Below, piece after piece: positions 33,501 to 39,737 of a stretch of 41,757 nucleotides of DNA. The stretch lies in assembly GCA_943354745.1 (NCBI GenBank), contig CALRDB010000004.1, positions 1-41,757 on the forward strand, read 5' to 3'. The DNA comes from Candidatus Nomurabacteria bacterium (lineage in GTDB: Bacteria; Patescibacteriota; Minisyncoccia; Phycocordibacterales; UBA10002). Made by a program: the position numbers and the translations under genes. Every line of letters starts with the position of its first letter. Position 1 is the first letter of the stretch. The notes below the pieces were generated by a model that had not been told where the DNA came from, did no database searches, and saw only the letters and a list, made by a program, of their open reading frames with translations.

Positions 33501-34152
33501 GATAGACTTTGTTAAGAAGAACCTTAACGCGCTTGCCAATACTTTCTACTATGACCTTTCCCTTACCTATTTCCTGCCAATAAACTCGGTGCCGGCACGA
33601 GATGAGGGATTTGTTGTTGAACGAAATTTATACGCACTTTCGGATGAGAAAATGGAGCGTCCGCTGAGTGAAGCAAAGGTTGGAGAGGTACTGAAAGGAG
33701 TGCTTCGCATTATGGTCCCAAAGGAACGTCGGTTCGTTGCAGTTGAAGACTTTATTCCCGCAGGCATGGAGCTCGTGAATTTTAAACTTGATACGGAAGA
33801 TCAATCACTTCAGAATGCAGAGTCCCAGTACAAGGTAACGGGGACTATGAGCGGAGGTGGAGGGAAACTTGTGGCTGTGTTTGGAATGGGAGGAGCGGAG
33901 GACCTACCTGATGAGGCCTATAATGAAGTTGTCGCTACTCGTCAGAGATTGTATGCCGATTTTGAAGAAAGTCATGACGATCGTCTGTTCCTGTTTAAGG
34001 AAAATCTCTCTGCTGGGGTTTATGAGTATACCTACTTTATTCGCGCACTTGTTCCTGGCCTCTTCCACCATCTTCCCGCCGTCGCAAGCGAACTCTATTT
34101 CCCCGAAAACTTCGGCCGCACAAAAGGTGAATACTTTACCGTTACGCAGTAA
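27511..34152 (+). CDS. giant membrane-anchored alpha-2-macroglobulin
   Basis: 2213 residues from the ATG at 27511, chosen because TACTAT (27499-27504) lies six bases before it; an in-frame GTG at 27496 would start inside that -10. One N-terminal membrane helix (VGVLLALGIIAVLVFSLSG, about 30-48) anchors it outside the cell. Ig-like Big_5-type domains follow (SEITIVFSRPMVPL), then macroglobulin domains with the hallmark YIYSDRPIYRPTEDVFIKG, then a Gly/Lys-rich bait-like loop (about 1440-1465) and TALWQGVVQTD...FTLPDNLT. The thioester motif is GCSEQ, Cys1675 to Gln1678, followed by a helical thioester domain and a receptor-like C-terminus. Bacterial A2Ms trap invading proteases by cleavage of the bait and covalent thioester attachment. 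It is far larger than E. coli YfhM (about 1650). Confidence 0.95.
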   Translation: MEETPREILPLQNVAETPSSFTYNWKAGVGVLLALGIIAVLVFSLSGAGRGTPRGVAEETYTLVRDKISKSAAIVLALPKGTTITPVEAAEKVKFEPAVDGKWAVGGNAQELFFEPSKKLTEGNYYTVSLQTADGVLSKDFLVDDDPKILAIFPRAKSEAPENSEITIVFSRPMVPLTTLDALDERDIPVEITPLTKGKFKWISTRNLQFIPETHLVRSATYTVTVKDGLTSVDGLPVKGITHTFTTRPLRYTDQIPGVDMTVSSFQEKLNTIMNVDSLPPPLSDAGPAFPVTSQQLLYNQPFTISFNQPVDIERTKGQISVKQNGKNIPLIFEYGKRALYNEGSRSEKEYIDKSVISISNALDRNGRARFWDFNTSYTVAIQKAYPTDGDIVLTAGRSFAFNVSEVISGITAESDRSSHVTPEMFDPKGMLIVRFYEEINKDASSFSAPHVKAIKYQEKCKLDDIGNQIYVDGKCVVEPDRTSISITFDSDAFVNGQAFDLTIKKVVNSAGMSLLPQPVNYPVVIFPKLSIRKTSPENGTTGAVLTNLVLCSNTPIKMPEEKDFYDKVKSVLTIGKWNWNESYRVDGSSTTGPCVTGEFLTTIRYGLIPESAYTLNLSLQDDFGQEAKKSLSFSSGKIAEMYRRITPLQKAYNVTSPERTKLVFGIENLEYVNVHICETDALTMMKYLDRESAPKVMLAGEQLSCIKGWTKRVELPKRYWTVNFFEFNLADYVPNPLGHYVVSLSHPEYRQAIYDYRTGKNTPGVLVYEHSLLTVTRLAVQEKKVESDEFMPDVYPPLTTKVQLASKGNLYWVTEFGTLAPVVGADVTVYQKGGIWASGGKTDAEGIARTPVAHTATAAIVTAGKDSAIVTGETDKFQWAQSLASAQKTYIYSDRPIYRPTEDVFIKGLYRIGYDGTYEIVRDRKADIVVYDSRGEKVTEGEADISESGTFTFKLTLGKTAPLGMYRVEALGGYGYFEVQEYVPSAFKVDVTSSKEEYIAGETMNLGIDGAYYFGVPLEKGDTVEYSMLAQDYYFDRYSDGWFEFGKGWYYGGGGGYYDRFLLRGKTVLNEKGKATITQSLDFKKFFPETEQDEGSADRSKIFTVNITVKNKQGQSVSSRKSLIVHKGAIYLGTNLERRYFGAGEQNKILLKSVDTTGKGVGASGITATISRVTWESYKRQEVDGRFYYQSTQKKEPVKTIRMSTNSSGDGTEAFSLDTAGQYELEVKGEDRAGNRVVSLLDFYVYGAGVVSVKPTNNETLELAVDKNKLKVGDVANVVIKSPFEKGKALVTIERGRIFEYQIVDVNQSLINIGIPIKEEYLPNVYFSVVLLSPRPEIKYGQVQFLISSAEKELFISVHSDKKNYLPGEKVRLSIEAKDSSGKPSQSEVSVAVADMSVLALKGNPKKDPVSFFYAGFPLGVATASNIKNILYEAEVPKGTKGGGGGEDLAKKKRGDFRSTALWQGVVQTDLDGKAEVAFTLPDNLTTWQSEVVGITKDTKVGVGYSELVARKEVMVTPLKPRFIVPGDTFKLGAKVFNQSDQLIRFNIKLESATLILPSVKNAFEKINPGESVAVYFDAKAPETTEKGSHLFTISAEGGDLLDSVEDKIAITKNDTYESVATSFSTSKEKAKEYVFLPANVVPDKGTLTITANSTLALYLTDALNYLISFPYGCSEQIASKLSAIAVIKRSYVAKNDLATFEKMRVELDGQSYSPDDLINIGLSRIYSNQTPEGGFTYYQGTPSNYYLTVHVLNTLLDLQKAGYAVKSEVRQLAARFIANGALYDDVYRKDQDLVVLAAYALERSSDVSGVVNPLYRKVVEIANTKKFVRETGSNLSLSYLALLLSSGNYSIALRDEVLSALENRLTIDSRGAFLKTGDRNVLYGYYETPIKDTAMLLRVWSSAKKDHELTDKVLRWLQKSRSKDGSWGSTNNTLSAVEALTDYMEWKKEADSKFELSILLDGVEKSKFAFNKGVKAPTTSLVIPIADLEKAKMHTIDFVKKNLNALANTFYYDLSLTYFLPINSVPARDEGFVVERNLYALSDEKMERPLSEAKVGEVLKGVLRIMVPKERRFVAVEDFIPAGMELVNFKLDTEDQSLQNAESQYKVTGTMSGGGGKLVAVFGMGGAEDLPDEAYNEVVATRQRLYADFEESHDDRLFLFKENLSAGVYEYTYFIRALVPGLFHHLPAVASELYFPENFGRTKGEYFTVTQ

Positions 34153-34205
34153 AACAGCATAGCTCTCTGCATCGATCCGACCTTCTTCACATCTGAAATC
34201 CTTTC

Positions 34206-34219
34206 ATACTTTAAAGTAT
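34206..34219 (+). promoter_or_regulatory. operator palindrome in the TrpR-like gene promoter
   Basis: ATACTTTAAAGTAT is a perfect 14-base palindrome. It overlaps the -10-like TATAGA (34217-34222), which ends eight bases before the ATG at 34231. The surrounding 22 bases (ATCCTTTCATACTTTAAAGTAT, in parts) recur downstream of the gene. Confidence 0.7.
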
Positions 34220-34230
34220 AGAAGTAATGC

Positions 34231-34695
34231 ATGCCGAGATCTAAGCCACAACAGCTTGAAACTAAGGAAAGGTATACACTCCTGAATGAGTTTTGGACAA
34301 CTATCGCCTTGCTTGAAAATGTTGATGAGATAAAGAATTTCTTTAAGGACCTACTTAGTGAAACTGAGGCTCTTATGCTTGCTCGAAGATTTAGGATAGC
34401 TCAGCTTATTTATGCAGGATGGAGTTATGAGAAAATTGAAAAATCCCTGCATACCTCCACTGCGACAATCGCCACTGTGCACTCGTGGCTTGATGGCGGT
34501 TTCGGAGGATATATAGGAGGAATGGCTCGGTTAAAAGTCGAGTTAAAGCGGCAAGAGTCAATCCAGACCAAAAAAAAGCAGGCCACAGATCCGTCATCTT
34601 TTGAATATTTAAAGAAAAAATACCCATTGCATTTCCTGTTGTTTAATATAGCTGATGATGTTAAATACCGCCTTCCCAAACGATTACGAAAGTAA
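34231..34695 (+). CDS. TrpR-like repressor, YerC/YecD family
   Basis: 154 residues. Residues about 15-100 match the TrpR-related YerC/YecD fold: LLNEFWTTIALLENVDEIKNF, the L-L-x-E-x-E-x-x-x-L-A-x-R segment (DLLSETEALMLARRFRIA) and the helix-turn-helix GWSYEKIEKSLHTSTATIAT. The C-terminal 55 residues are a basic extension not found in the usual 100-residue members. In other bacteria the family's ligands are poorly known; tryptophan itself is not assured. It is flanked by operator-like palindromes before (34206) and after (34696) the gene, which implies autoregulation. Upstream is the macroglobulin gene, and PBP1C is convergent. Confidence 0.9.
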   Translation: MPRSKPQQLETKERYTLLNEFWTTIALLENVDEIKNFFKDLLSETEALMLARRFRIAQLIYAGWSYEKIEKSLHTSTATIATVHSWLDGGFGGYIGGMARLKVELKRQESIQTKKKQATDPSSFEYLKKKYPLHFLLFNIADDVKYRLPKRLRK

Positions 34696-34737
34696 TTGTA
34701 TATCCTTTCATACTTTAAAGTATGAAAGGATATACAA
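34696..34737. promoter_or_regulatory. 42-base perfect palindrome after the TrpR-like gene
   Basis: Two exact 21-base arms meet without a spacer (34696-34716 and 34717-34737), beginning at the base after the TAA stop. The central ATACTTTAAAGTAT is the same as in the promoter palindrome. No T-run follows on either strand, and there is no promoter for it to control, because the next gene is convergent and ends at 34748. Confidence 0.8.
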
Positions 34738-34747
34738 AAGGGAGGTG

Positions 34748-36862
34748 CTAGTTCGGGTTAACAAGGAAGATGGTAATACGTTGATTCGTTGTTTCCGTAC
34801 GGGCCTCAATGTGGAACTTCTTTGTTTGCTTAGGTGAAAGTGTAATGCTCTTTGCGTGTTGTTTAAAAGTGTTATCAATAAACCAGTCAACATCTTCGCG
34901 TGCAAGAAGTTGAATCACCGTGCCCGGTGTAAGCTCGACTCTGTCGCCATCGTGTGGTGAGAGAATAATCGAGGGTTGTACAAAGAGATTACGGGAAATA
35001 TCGTAAGTATCCCCGGCAAGGCCATACTCGATACTAGCGGAGTTCGTAAACTCCTTTACTCGGTCGAAATTGAACGGAGTTGCGTGATTATACGGTGAGG
35101 TATACATGAGTGTCATGACGTCTTGCCATATCGCCCCAGCACCTGTTTGCCCGGTAAGTTCACGCATGGCGGTGTTGTCGCTATTGCCGAGCCAGACGCC
35201 CACTAGGAAGTCGGGCGTATAGCCGATAGTCCAACTGTCGTGATAATCACGCGATGTCCCGGTCTTAAGCGCGTAGTTCTTGTACGGTAACGTTAAGTTA
35301 CTTCGTAATCCAAACTGTTCAACCGCCATCTCCCTGTCGGAAAGAATTTTATTTACCAATTGGACAAAACTTTTTTCCGCCACGCGCTTTTCCGAAAGCA
35401 GTTTCTTCTCCATTGGCGTCTCAAGACCCCCGACTCTTGTCCGTTCCAGTGTAAGAGGTTTTAGTACTCCTTCGTTCGGGAAAATGGTAAAGAAATGTGA
35501 AAGTGTAAGAAGATCCATTTCTAATGCGCCAAGTGCAATGCCAAGCTCGTAACGCTCGAGTGGCTGGAGTGATGTAAAACCGAGTGACTCGCGAAGGAAT
35601 GTATAGAAGGTTGAAAGGCCGACATACTCAAGTGTTTTAACCGCAGGAACGTTTAGACTGTTCGAAAGCGCATTGTGCAGGGTAACTGCTCCGCGAAATC
35701 GCCCATCGAAATTTTTCGGGTAAAAAGCAAAGCTCGTTCCTATTGTGTAGCTATACTCCTCGTCATTCACAAGTGTGTAGGGTCTGGCGCCCTTCGCGAA
35801 TGCAGCAAGATAAATAAAGGCCTTTGCGGTGGAACCTATCGGGCGGGGTTCGATTGCCATATTGATCTGTGCTCCGGAAGCAAGAGAGGTGGGGTCTGGT
35901 GTACCGACTAAAACGAGAAGCTCGTTTTCAGGTAGCTTAATAACAACGATTGCACCATTAGTTACGTTCGACTCCGATCTCGACTCAGACTCGATTTTAC
36001 GGCGAAGTATGTTTCGGATCTTTTCAGTAAGAAGAGCATCGACGGTAAGATTGCATGGGTCACAGGTAAGGCCCAGTGTTTTCAGCTCAAACGAAGTGCG
36101 CAACGTAGTGCTCGGAGAAAATACGAAAGGACTTGTCGAAGCTTGATAATGCAAGTCACTTTCAGTAGCAGAAATTACCTTTGGTAGTAATTTTTCATTT
36201 TGCGTGCTTCCTGGAAAGCGAGTAGATGGACTTCCAAGCGCTGTAATCAAAGAAAGTATCTCAACCTCGTTTAGTTCAGTTGGTTTTTTGTTAAAAAAGT
36301 AGAGTGAAGCTTCAGTGACACCTTGGCGACTTTTGCCGAAATAAGCAACCTCCTCATACAGCGAAAGAATGTCTCGTTTGGAAGTGTGCAATTCAAGAGC
36401 GACAGCGTACAACGACTCTACAAATTTATTTCTCAGCGTCCGGGTACCTTCGTTGCCGAGTAGAACCTTGACCAACTGCTGTGTAATTGTGCTGGAACCC
36501 TCGGTCTTGCCGGTACGTAGTTTATGGAAAAATCCACGCACCATACTCACTGGGTTCACCCCTAGGTGATAGTAAAAGTATCGGTCTTCTTTTTGCAGCA
36601 ACAGTTTTTCAAATAGTGGGGGAGTAGGTTCTGTAATAGTCACAAAATGACCTTTCTCATTTGACTTCAGTTGTACCGATTTCCCATTCCTATCGTGCCA
36701 CGCGACCGTTTTTAAGCCTTGCTCGGCTGACGTAAGGCGCGAAACGAGTGGTATAGTACCTAGATAAAGGATAAGAAAGAAAGTAAGCAGTAGGTAGAGC
36801 ACGGTGCGCCCATGCGTACGTTCCTTCAATGGCTCTAGTCGAATTCGCTTCAGGCGGTGCAT
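34748..36862 (-). CDS. pbpC: bifunctional penicillin-binding protein, PBP1C type
   Basis: 704 residues from the ATG at 36862, six bases after an extended -10 TGC-TATTCT; a longer frame would add 33 unrelated residues. A membrane helix (VLYLLLTFFLILYLGTIPLV, about 21-40) is followed by a GT51 glycosyltransferase (catalytic Glu92 in QKEDRYFYYHLG, then GSSTITQQLVK) and a transpeptidase with the SxxK in GSTAKAFIYL, SxN in SNSLNVP and KTGTSRDYHD. The C-terminal domain is PBP1C-like. It polymerises and cross-links peptidoglycan. PBP1C is the known genomic partner of bacterial A2M, here convergent across the TrpR-like gene. An unusual STTLRTS segment in the linker looks like a repeat insertion. Confidence 0.94.
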   Translation of the reverse strand: MHRLKRIRLEPLKERTHGRTVLYLLLTFFLILYLGTIPLVSRLTSAEQGLKTVAWHDRNGKSVQLKSNEKGHFVTITEPTPPLFEKLLLQKEDRYFYYHLGVNPVSMVRGFFHKLRTGKTEGSSTITQQLVKVLLGNEGTRTLRNKFVESLYAVALELHTSKRDILSLYEEVAYFGKSRQGVTEASLYFFNKKPTELNEVEILSLITALGSPSTRFPGSTQNEKLLPKVISATESDLHYQASTSPFVFSPSTTLRTSFELKTLGLTCDPCNLTVDALLTEKIRNILRRKIESESRSESNVTNGAIVVIKLPENELLVLVGTPDPTSLASGAQINMAIEPRPIGSTAKAFIYLAAFAKGARPYTLVNDEEYSYTIGTSFAFYPKNFDGRFRGAVTLHNALSNSLNVPAVKTLEYVGLSTFYTFLRESLGFTSLQPLERYELGIALGALEMDLLTLSHFFTIFPNEGVLKPLTLERTRVGGLETPMEKKLLSEKRVAEKSFVQLVNKILSDREMAVEQFGLRSNLTLPYKNYALKTGTSRDYHDSWTIGYTPDFLVGVWLGNSDNTAMRELTGQTGAGAIWQDVMTLMYTSPYNHATPFNFDRVKEFTNSASIEYGLAGDTYDISRNLFVQPSIILSPHDGDRVELTPGTVIQLLAREDVDWFIDNTFKQHAKSITLSPKQTKKFHIEARTETTNQRITIFLVNPN

Positions 36863-36930
36863 GTAGCTAGAATAGCATAACAGCACATCGTTCTTCGAAG
36901 TTGTATGTAGAGCTGATGTCAAAAGCGTTA

Positions 36931-36936
36931 TATAAT
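36931..36936 (+). promoter_or_regulatory. consensus -10 of the epimerase gene
   Basis: TATAAT, eight bases before the ATG at 36945, predicting a leaderless or near-leaderless transcript. The region 36863-36944 is the shared divergent promoter area with pbpC. Confidence 0.65.
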
Positions 36937-36944
36937 CGAAGAAC

Positions 36945-37805
36945 ATGAAGACAATACTCATAACCGGAGGTGCAGGTTTTATAGGCTCAAATCTTATCGA
37001 ACAGCTTGTTAAGAATCCGGAAAACCGGGTTTTTTCGCTTGATGACTACTCGACTGGAAAGAAGGAGAATCATATTTCCGGCGCAACGTATATTGAGGGT
37101 AATACGATCGATATCGCCACGTTGGTTACGGTAAAACCGGACCTTGTCTATCATCTTGGCGAATACGCTCGAGTAGAACCAAGTTTTGAAGATATGCTGC
37201 TAGTGTGGAAATCAAATAAAGATGGCACGTTTGCCGTCCTTGAGTTTTGTCGTAAGCATGCATGCAAACTTGTGTATGCGGGATCAAGTACGAAGTTCGG
37301 CGATGGGGGACTTGGCAGAGATCAAAGCCCTTACGCGTGGAGTAAAGCTTCAAACACGGAGCTCGTGCAGAATTACGGAGCATGGTTCAATCTTAAGTAC
37401 GCCATTACTTATTTTTATAATGTATACGGACCAAGAGAGCTTTCGGGTAAATATGGAACAGTAATCGAGATATTTCGCGAGGCGTGTGTTCGTGGAGAAC
37501 CTTTGAATATCGTGACTCCAGGAACTCAAACTCGCATCTTTACTCACGTTGCTGATATTGTGAACGGTCTTATCTTAGTAGGCGAGAAGGGAATTGGTGA
37601 CGGATACGGCTTGGGCGCGGAAGAAGCGTATACCATTCTCGAGGTAGCGAAAATGTTTGGAGGAGATTTGATCATGCTTCCGTCAAGACCAGGAAACCGT
37701 ATGACTTCTTCGATAGATCTTTCTCGTTCTAAAGGTGAACTAGGTTGGGAGGCAAAAAAGAGCGTCAAGGATTATATTGAGAATTGCACTACTTCCCTCC
37801 AGTAA
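36945..37805 (+). CDS. NAD-dependent sugar epimerase/dehydratase
   Basis: 286 residues of the extended short-chain dehydrogenase family. The NAD-binding TGGAGFIGSNL starts at residue 8, the serine segment is YAGSSTKFG, and the catalytic Tyr-Lys pair is YAWSK (about 126-130). The order resembles UDP-glucose 4-epimerase and related nucleotide-sugar enzymes, which act on cell-surface polysaccharide precursors. It is somewhat shorter than typical GalE (about 330). Close to the divergent PBP1C gene, an envelope role is plausible. Confidence 0.9.
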   Translation: MKTILITGGAGFIGSNLIEQLVKNPENRVFSLDDYSTGKKENHISGATYIEGNTIDIATLVTVKPDLVYHLGEYARVEPSFEDMLLVWKSNKDGTFAVLEFCRKHACKLVYAGSSTKFGDGGLGRDQSPYAWSKASNTELVQNYGAWFNLKYAITYFYNVYGPRELSGKYGTVIEIFREACVRGEPLNIVTPGTQTRIFTHVADIVNGLILVGEKGIGDGYGLGAEEAYTILEVAKMFGGDLIMLPSRPGNRMTSSIDLSRSKGELGWEAKKSVKDYIENCTTSLQ

Positions 37806-37873
37806 GAGCCTGTGTGTATAACTTTCTTTTCTAAAACAGGTATACTTAAACAACTTATTACTAATTTTTTACT

Positions 37874-38035
37874 GTGAAAAACAAACTTATAATCCTCATC
37901 GTACTTGTTGTTGTCGTCATATTTTTCGGCCAGTTTTTTGTTCCAGCAACATCTCCTGCGGAACAGGCTAAACTTGACGAGTCGGCTACGCAACAGACTT
38001 TCGATACGATTGAAGGAGATCAGGTCACTGAATAA
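37874..38035 (+). CDS. 53-residue anchored small protein
   Basis: From a GTG at 37874: MKNKLIILIVLVVVVIFFGQ, then FFVPATSPAEQAKLDESATQ and a short acidic tail. One hydrophobic helix (about 4-18) and an Ala/Glu/Asp/Gln-rich outside domain. TACTAA (37859-37864) ends nine bases before the start, and a better TATACT lies at 37841-37846. The stop (38033-38035) is immediately followed by the end of the convergent riboflavin-kinase gene. Function unknown. Confidence 0.65.
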   Translation: MKNKLIILIVLVVVVIFFGQFFVPATSPAEQAKLDESATQQTFDTIEGDQVTE

Positions 38036-38431
38036 CTACTCGACCAACGAGAGTGTTGAACGTATTCTTTCCAAATCGCTTCCTATCTGTTTCCTCAGCA
38101 GGTTTTCATCGGTAAAGGTAACAAATGGGCGAATGAATTCCATACAGTATATGGTTAATGTCTGACCGTATAGATCGCCGGTAAAATCCAGGAGATGCGC
38201 CTCAATTTTTGGCGTTTTGTTTTTTGTTAAAGGGGTTACGACAACTCCCGCTCTATACTTGCGCGAGTCCGTACCTATTGTAGCGTATCCTGAGTACACT
38301 CCTTCGGGAATACTGACCGGTGGGTCTATAAGTTCCTCTCCGTCCAAATTTGCAGTAGGAAAACCGAGTACTCGTCCATACTGGCTTCCTCGTATGACGT
38401 GAGCAGTTACCGTATACATGACTTTTTTCAT
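38036..38431 (-). CDS. stand-alone riboflavin kinase
   Basis: 131 residues, the kinase half of RibF only. GSQYGRVLGFPTANLDGEEL contains the flavokinase PTAN motif (about residues 19-28), PEGVYSGYATI follows, and EAHLLDFTGDLYGQTL is the conserved strand with the catalytic Glu. It phosphorylates riboflavin to FMN. In most bacteria this domain is fused to an FAD synthetase domain; here there is no sign of it. The genome may hold a separate adenylyltransferase or take up FAD. FMN and FAD enzymes (at 1180 and 21786) are present in the same window. Confidence 0.88.
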   Translation of the reverse strand: MKKVMYTVTAHVIRGSQYGRVLGFPTANLDGEELIDPPVSIPEGVYSGYATIGTDSRKYRAGVVVTPLTKNKTPKIEAHLLDFTGDLYGQTLTIYCMEFIRPFVTFTDENLLRKQIGSDLERIRSTLSLVE

Positions 38432-38478
38432 CTAGGAAAGAGTAGCATGCCCTCGATGATGCGTATACAATGGTTGGT

Positions 38479-38964
38479 ATGACACACTTCACACTTGTTT
38501 TTTTGTTCACACTTTTGCTTCTTCCGGGACTTTTTATGGCATGTATCCCCATGCTCCCGGCTTTCTGGTATTTACTAGCCGGAGCATCAGTATTCGCTCT
38601 TATAGACGGCTTTTCACATCTGACATTGTCGAATCTCGGAATTCTTGCTTCACTTTTTACACTTTCGATACTAGTGGATTGGAGTGCTGGACTACTTGGC
38701 GCAAAGATGGGTGGAGCAGGATGGAAAAGCTTACTTTGGGGTACGCTCGGTTCCCTCATAGGTCTTTTCATAGTTCCGCCCTTTGGAGTCTTTGCCGGGC
38801 TTTTCATCGGTGTGCTCGTTAGCGAGCTGTGGCGAAAAAGGGATCAGCAAAAAGCGCTCCGGGCGGCCTCGGGAGCGCTTATAGGCTCATTGGTAGGAGT
38901 AACGATCAACGTAGCGCTTGCATGTATCTTTGTGATGTCCTTTGTGTTGCTTTCATTATCCTAA
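38479..38964 (+). CDS. DUF456-like membrane protein
   Basis: 161 residues from the ATG at 38479, nine bases after TATACA (38464-38469); an ATG at 38470 adds three residues and would follow the -10 immediately. Four hydrophobic segments (FTLVFLFTLLLLPGLFMACI, YLLAGASVFALIDGFSHL, LFIVPPFGVFAGLFIGVLVS, LVGVTINVALACIFVMSFVL) and Gly-rich loops (LGAKMGGAGWKSLLWGTLGS) match the DUF456 family of small membrane proteins of unknown role. Confidence 0.85.
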   Translation: MTHFTLVFLFTLLLLPGLFMACIPMLPAFWYLLAGASVFALIDGFSHLTLSNLGILASLFTLSILVDWSAGLLGAKMGGAGWKSLLWGTLGSLIGLFIVPPFGVFAGLFIGVLVSELWRKRDQQKALRAASGALIGSLVGVTINVALACIFVMSFVLLSLS

Positions 38965-38981
38965 AAACAACAAAGAAAAGT

Positions 38982-39686
38982 TTACTTCTTGTGTGCGGGG
39001 GTAACTTGTACCGGGACGGTGCGGATAGCATTTATAATTTCAGCGTCATCGTCTGTAATTGAGTAAAGATTCAAATCAGACGAACTGATAGCTTGGTGCA
39101 GTTCAAGCATATTTTCTTTAATAAAGGTATTAAGTGGATCCCAGTAGTCCTTACCCACCATAAAAATTGGAACCTTGCGTATTTTTTGCGTCTGCACAAG
39201 CGTAACAATCTCGAAAAACTCATCAAGCGTCCCAAAACCTCCAGGAAAAAATATGTAGGCTTCAGCCGCAAACGAAAGAGCAACTTTTCGAGCGAAAAAA
39301 TATGAAAAGTCCATAGAGGCTGTCGTGTACCTGTTTCCCGCCTGTTCCTGTGGGAGTCTAATGTTAAGGCCGACCGATTCACCACCAGCTTCGAATGCGC
39401 CTCGGTTTGCCGCCTCCATGATGCCGTTACTGCCACCTGTAAGTACGGTATACCCGAGCTCCTTTGCAATTTTACCAGCAAGTGATCGAGCTTTAATGTA
39501 GTGCTCGCTTGTTTCCGTGAAGCGGGCAGAACCAAAAAAAGTTACTGAGCGTGGATAGCTTTTCAAAAATTGAAAACCATCGGAAAATTCGTTGTCGATG
39601 CGAGAAATTCTCGATTTAATTTCCGCCTGTATTTCCTCTCTCGTAAGTGGTAGATTGTTAGTGCTATTAGTTTTGTGTGTAGTCAT
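38982..39686 (-). CDS. LOG-family nucleotide 5'-monophosphate phosphoribohydrolase
   Basis: 234 residues. GGSNGIMEAANRGAFEAGGE and FPGGFGTLDEFFEIVTLVQT contain the LOG hallmark PGGxGTxxE (about 140-150). LOG proteins hydrolyse nucleoside monophosphates (in plants and some bacteria, cytokinin precursors) to base and ribose phosphate. In bacteria the family (TIGR00730) is often of unclear substrate. The gene is convergent with the DUF456 gene and its start is 51 bases from the start of tgt on the other strand. Confidence 0.92.
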   Translation of the reverse strand: MTTHKTNSTNNLPLTREEIQAEIKSRISRIDNEFSDGFQFLKSYPRSVTFFGSARFTETSEHYIKARSLAGKIAKELGYTVLTGGSNGIMEAANRGAFEAGGESVGLNIRLPQEQAGNRYTTASMDFSYFFARKVALSFAAEAYIFFPGGFGTLDEFFEIVTLVQTQKIRKVPIFMVGKDYWDPLNTFIKENMLELHQAISSSDLNLYSITDDDAEIINAIRTVPVQVTPAHKK

Positions 39687-39737
39687 ACGTGTATTCTAGC
39701 GAGTAACTTATGGGCTGGCAACTATAACCGCGTGGAT

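Noticed and set aside
34696..34737. Intrinsic bidirectional terminator
   Set aside because: No T-run follows on either strand and the centre equals the upstream operator; termination by protein binding remains possible.
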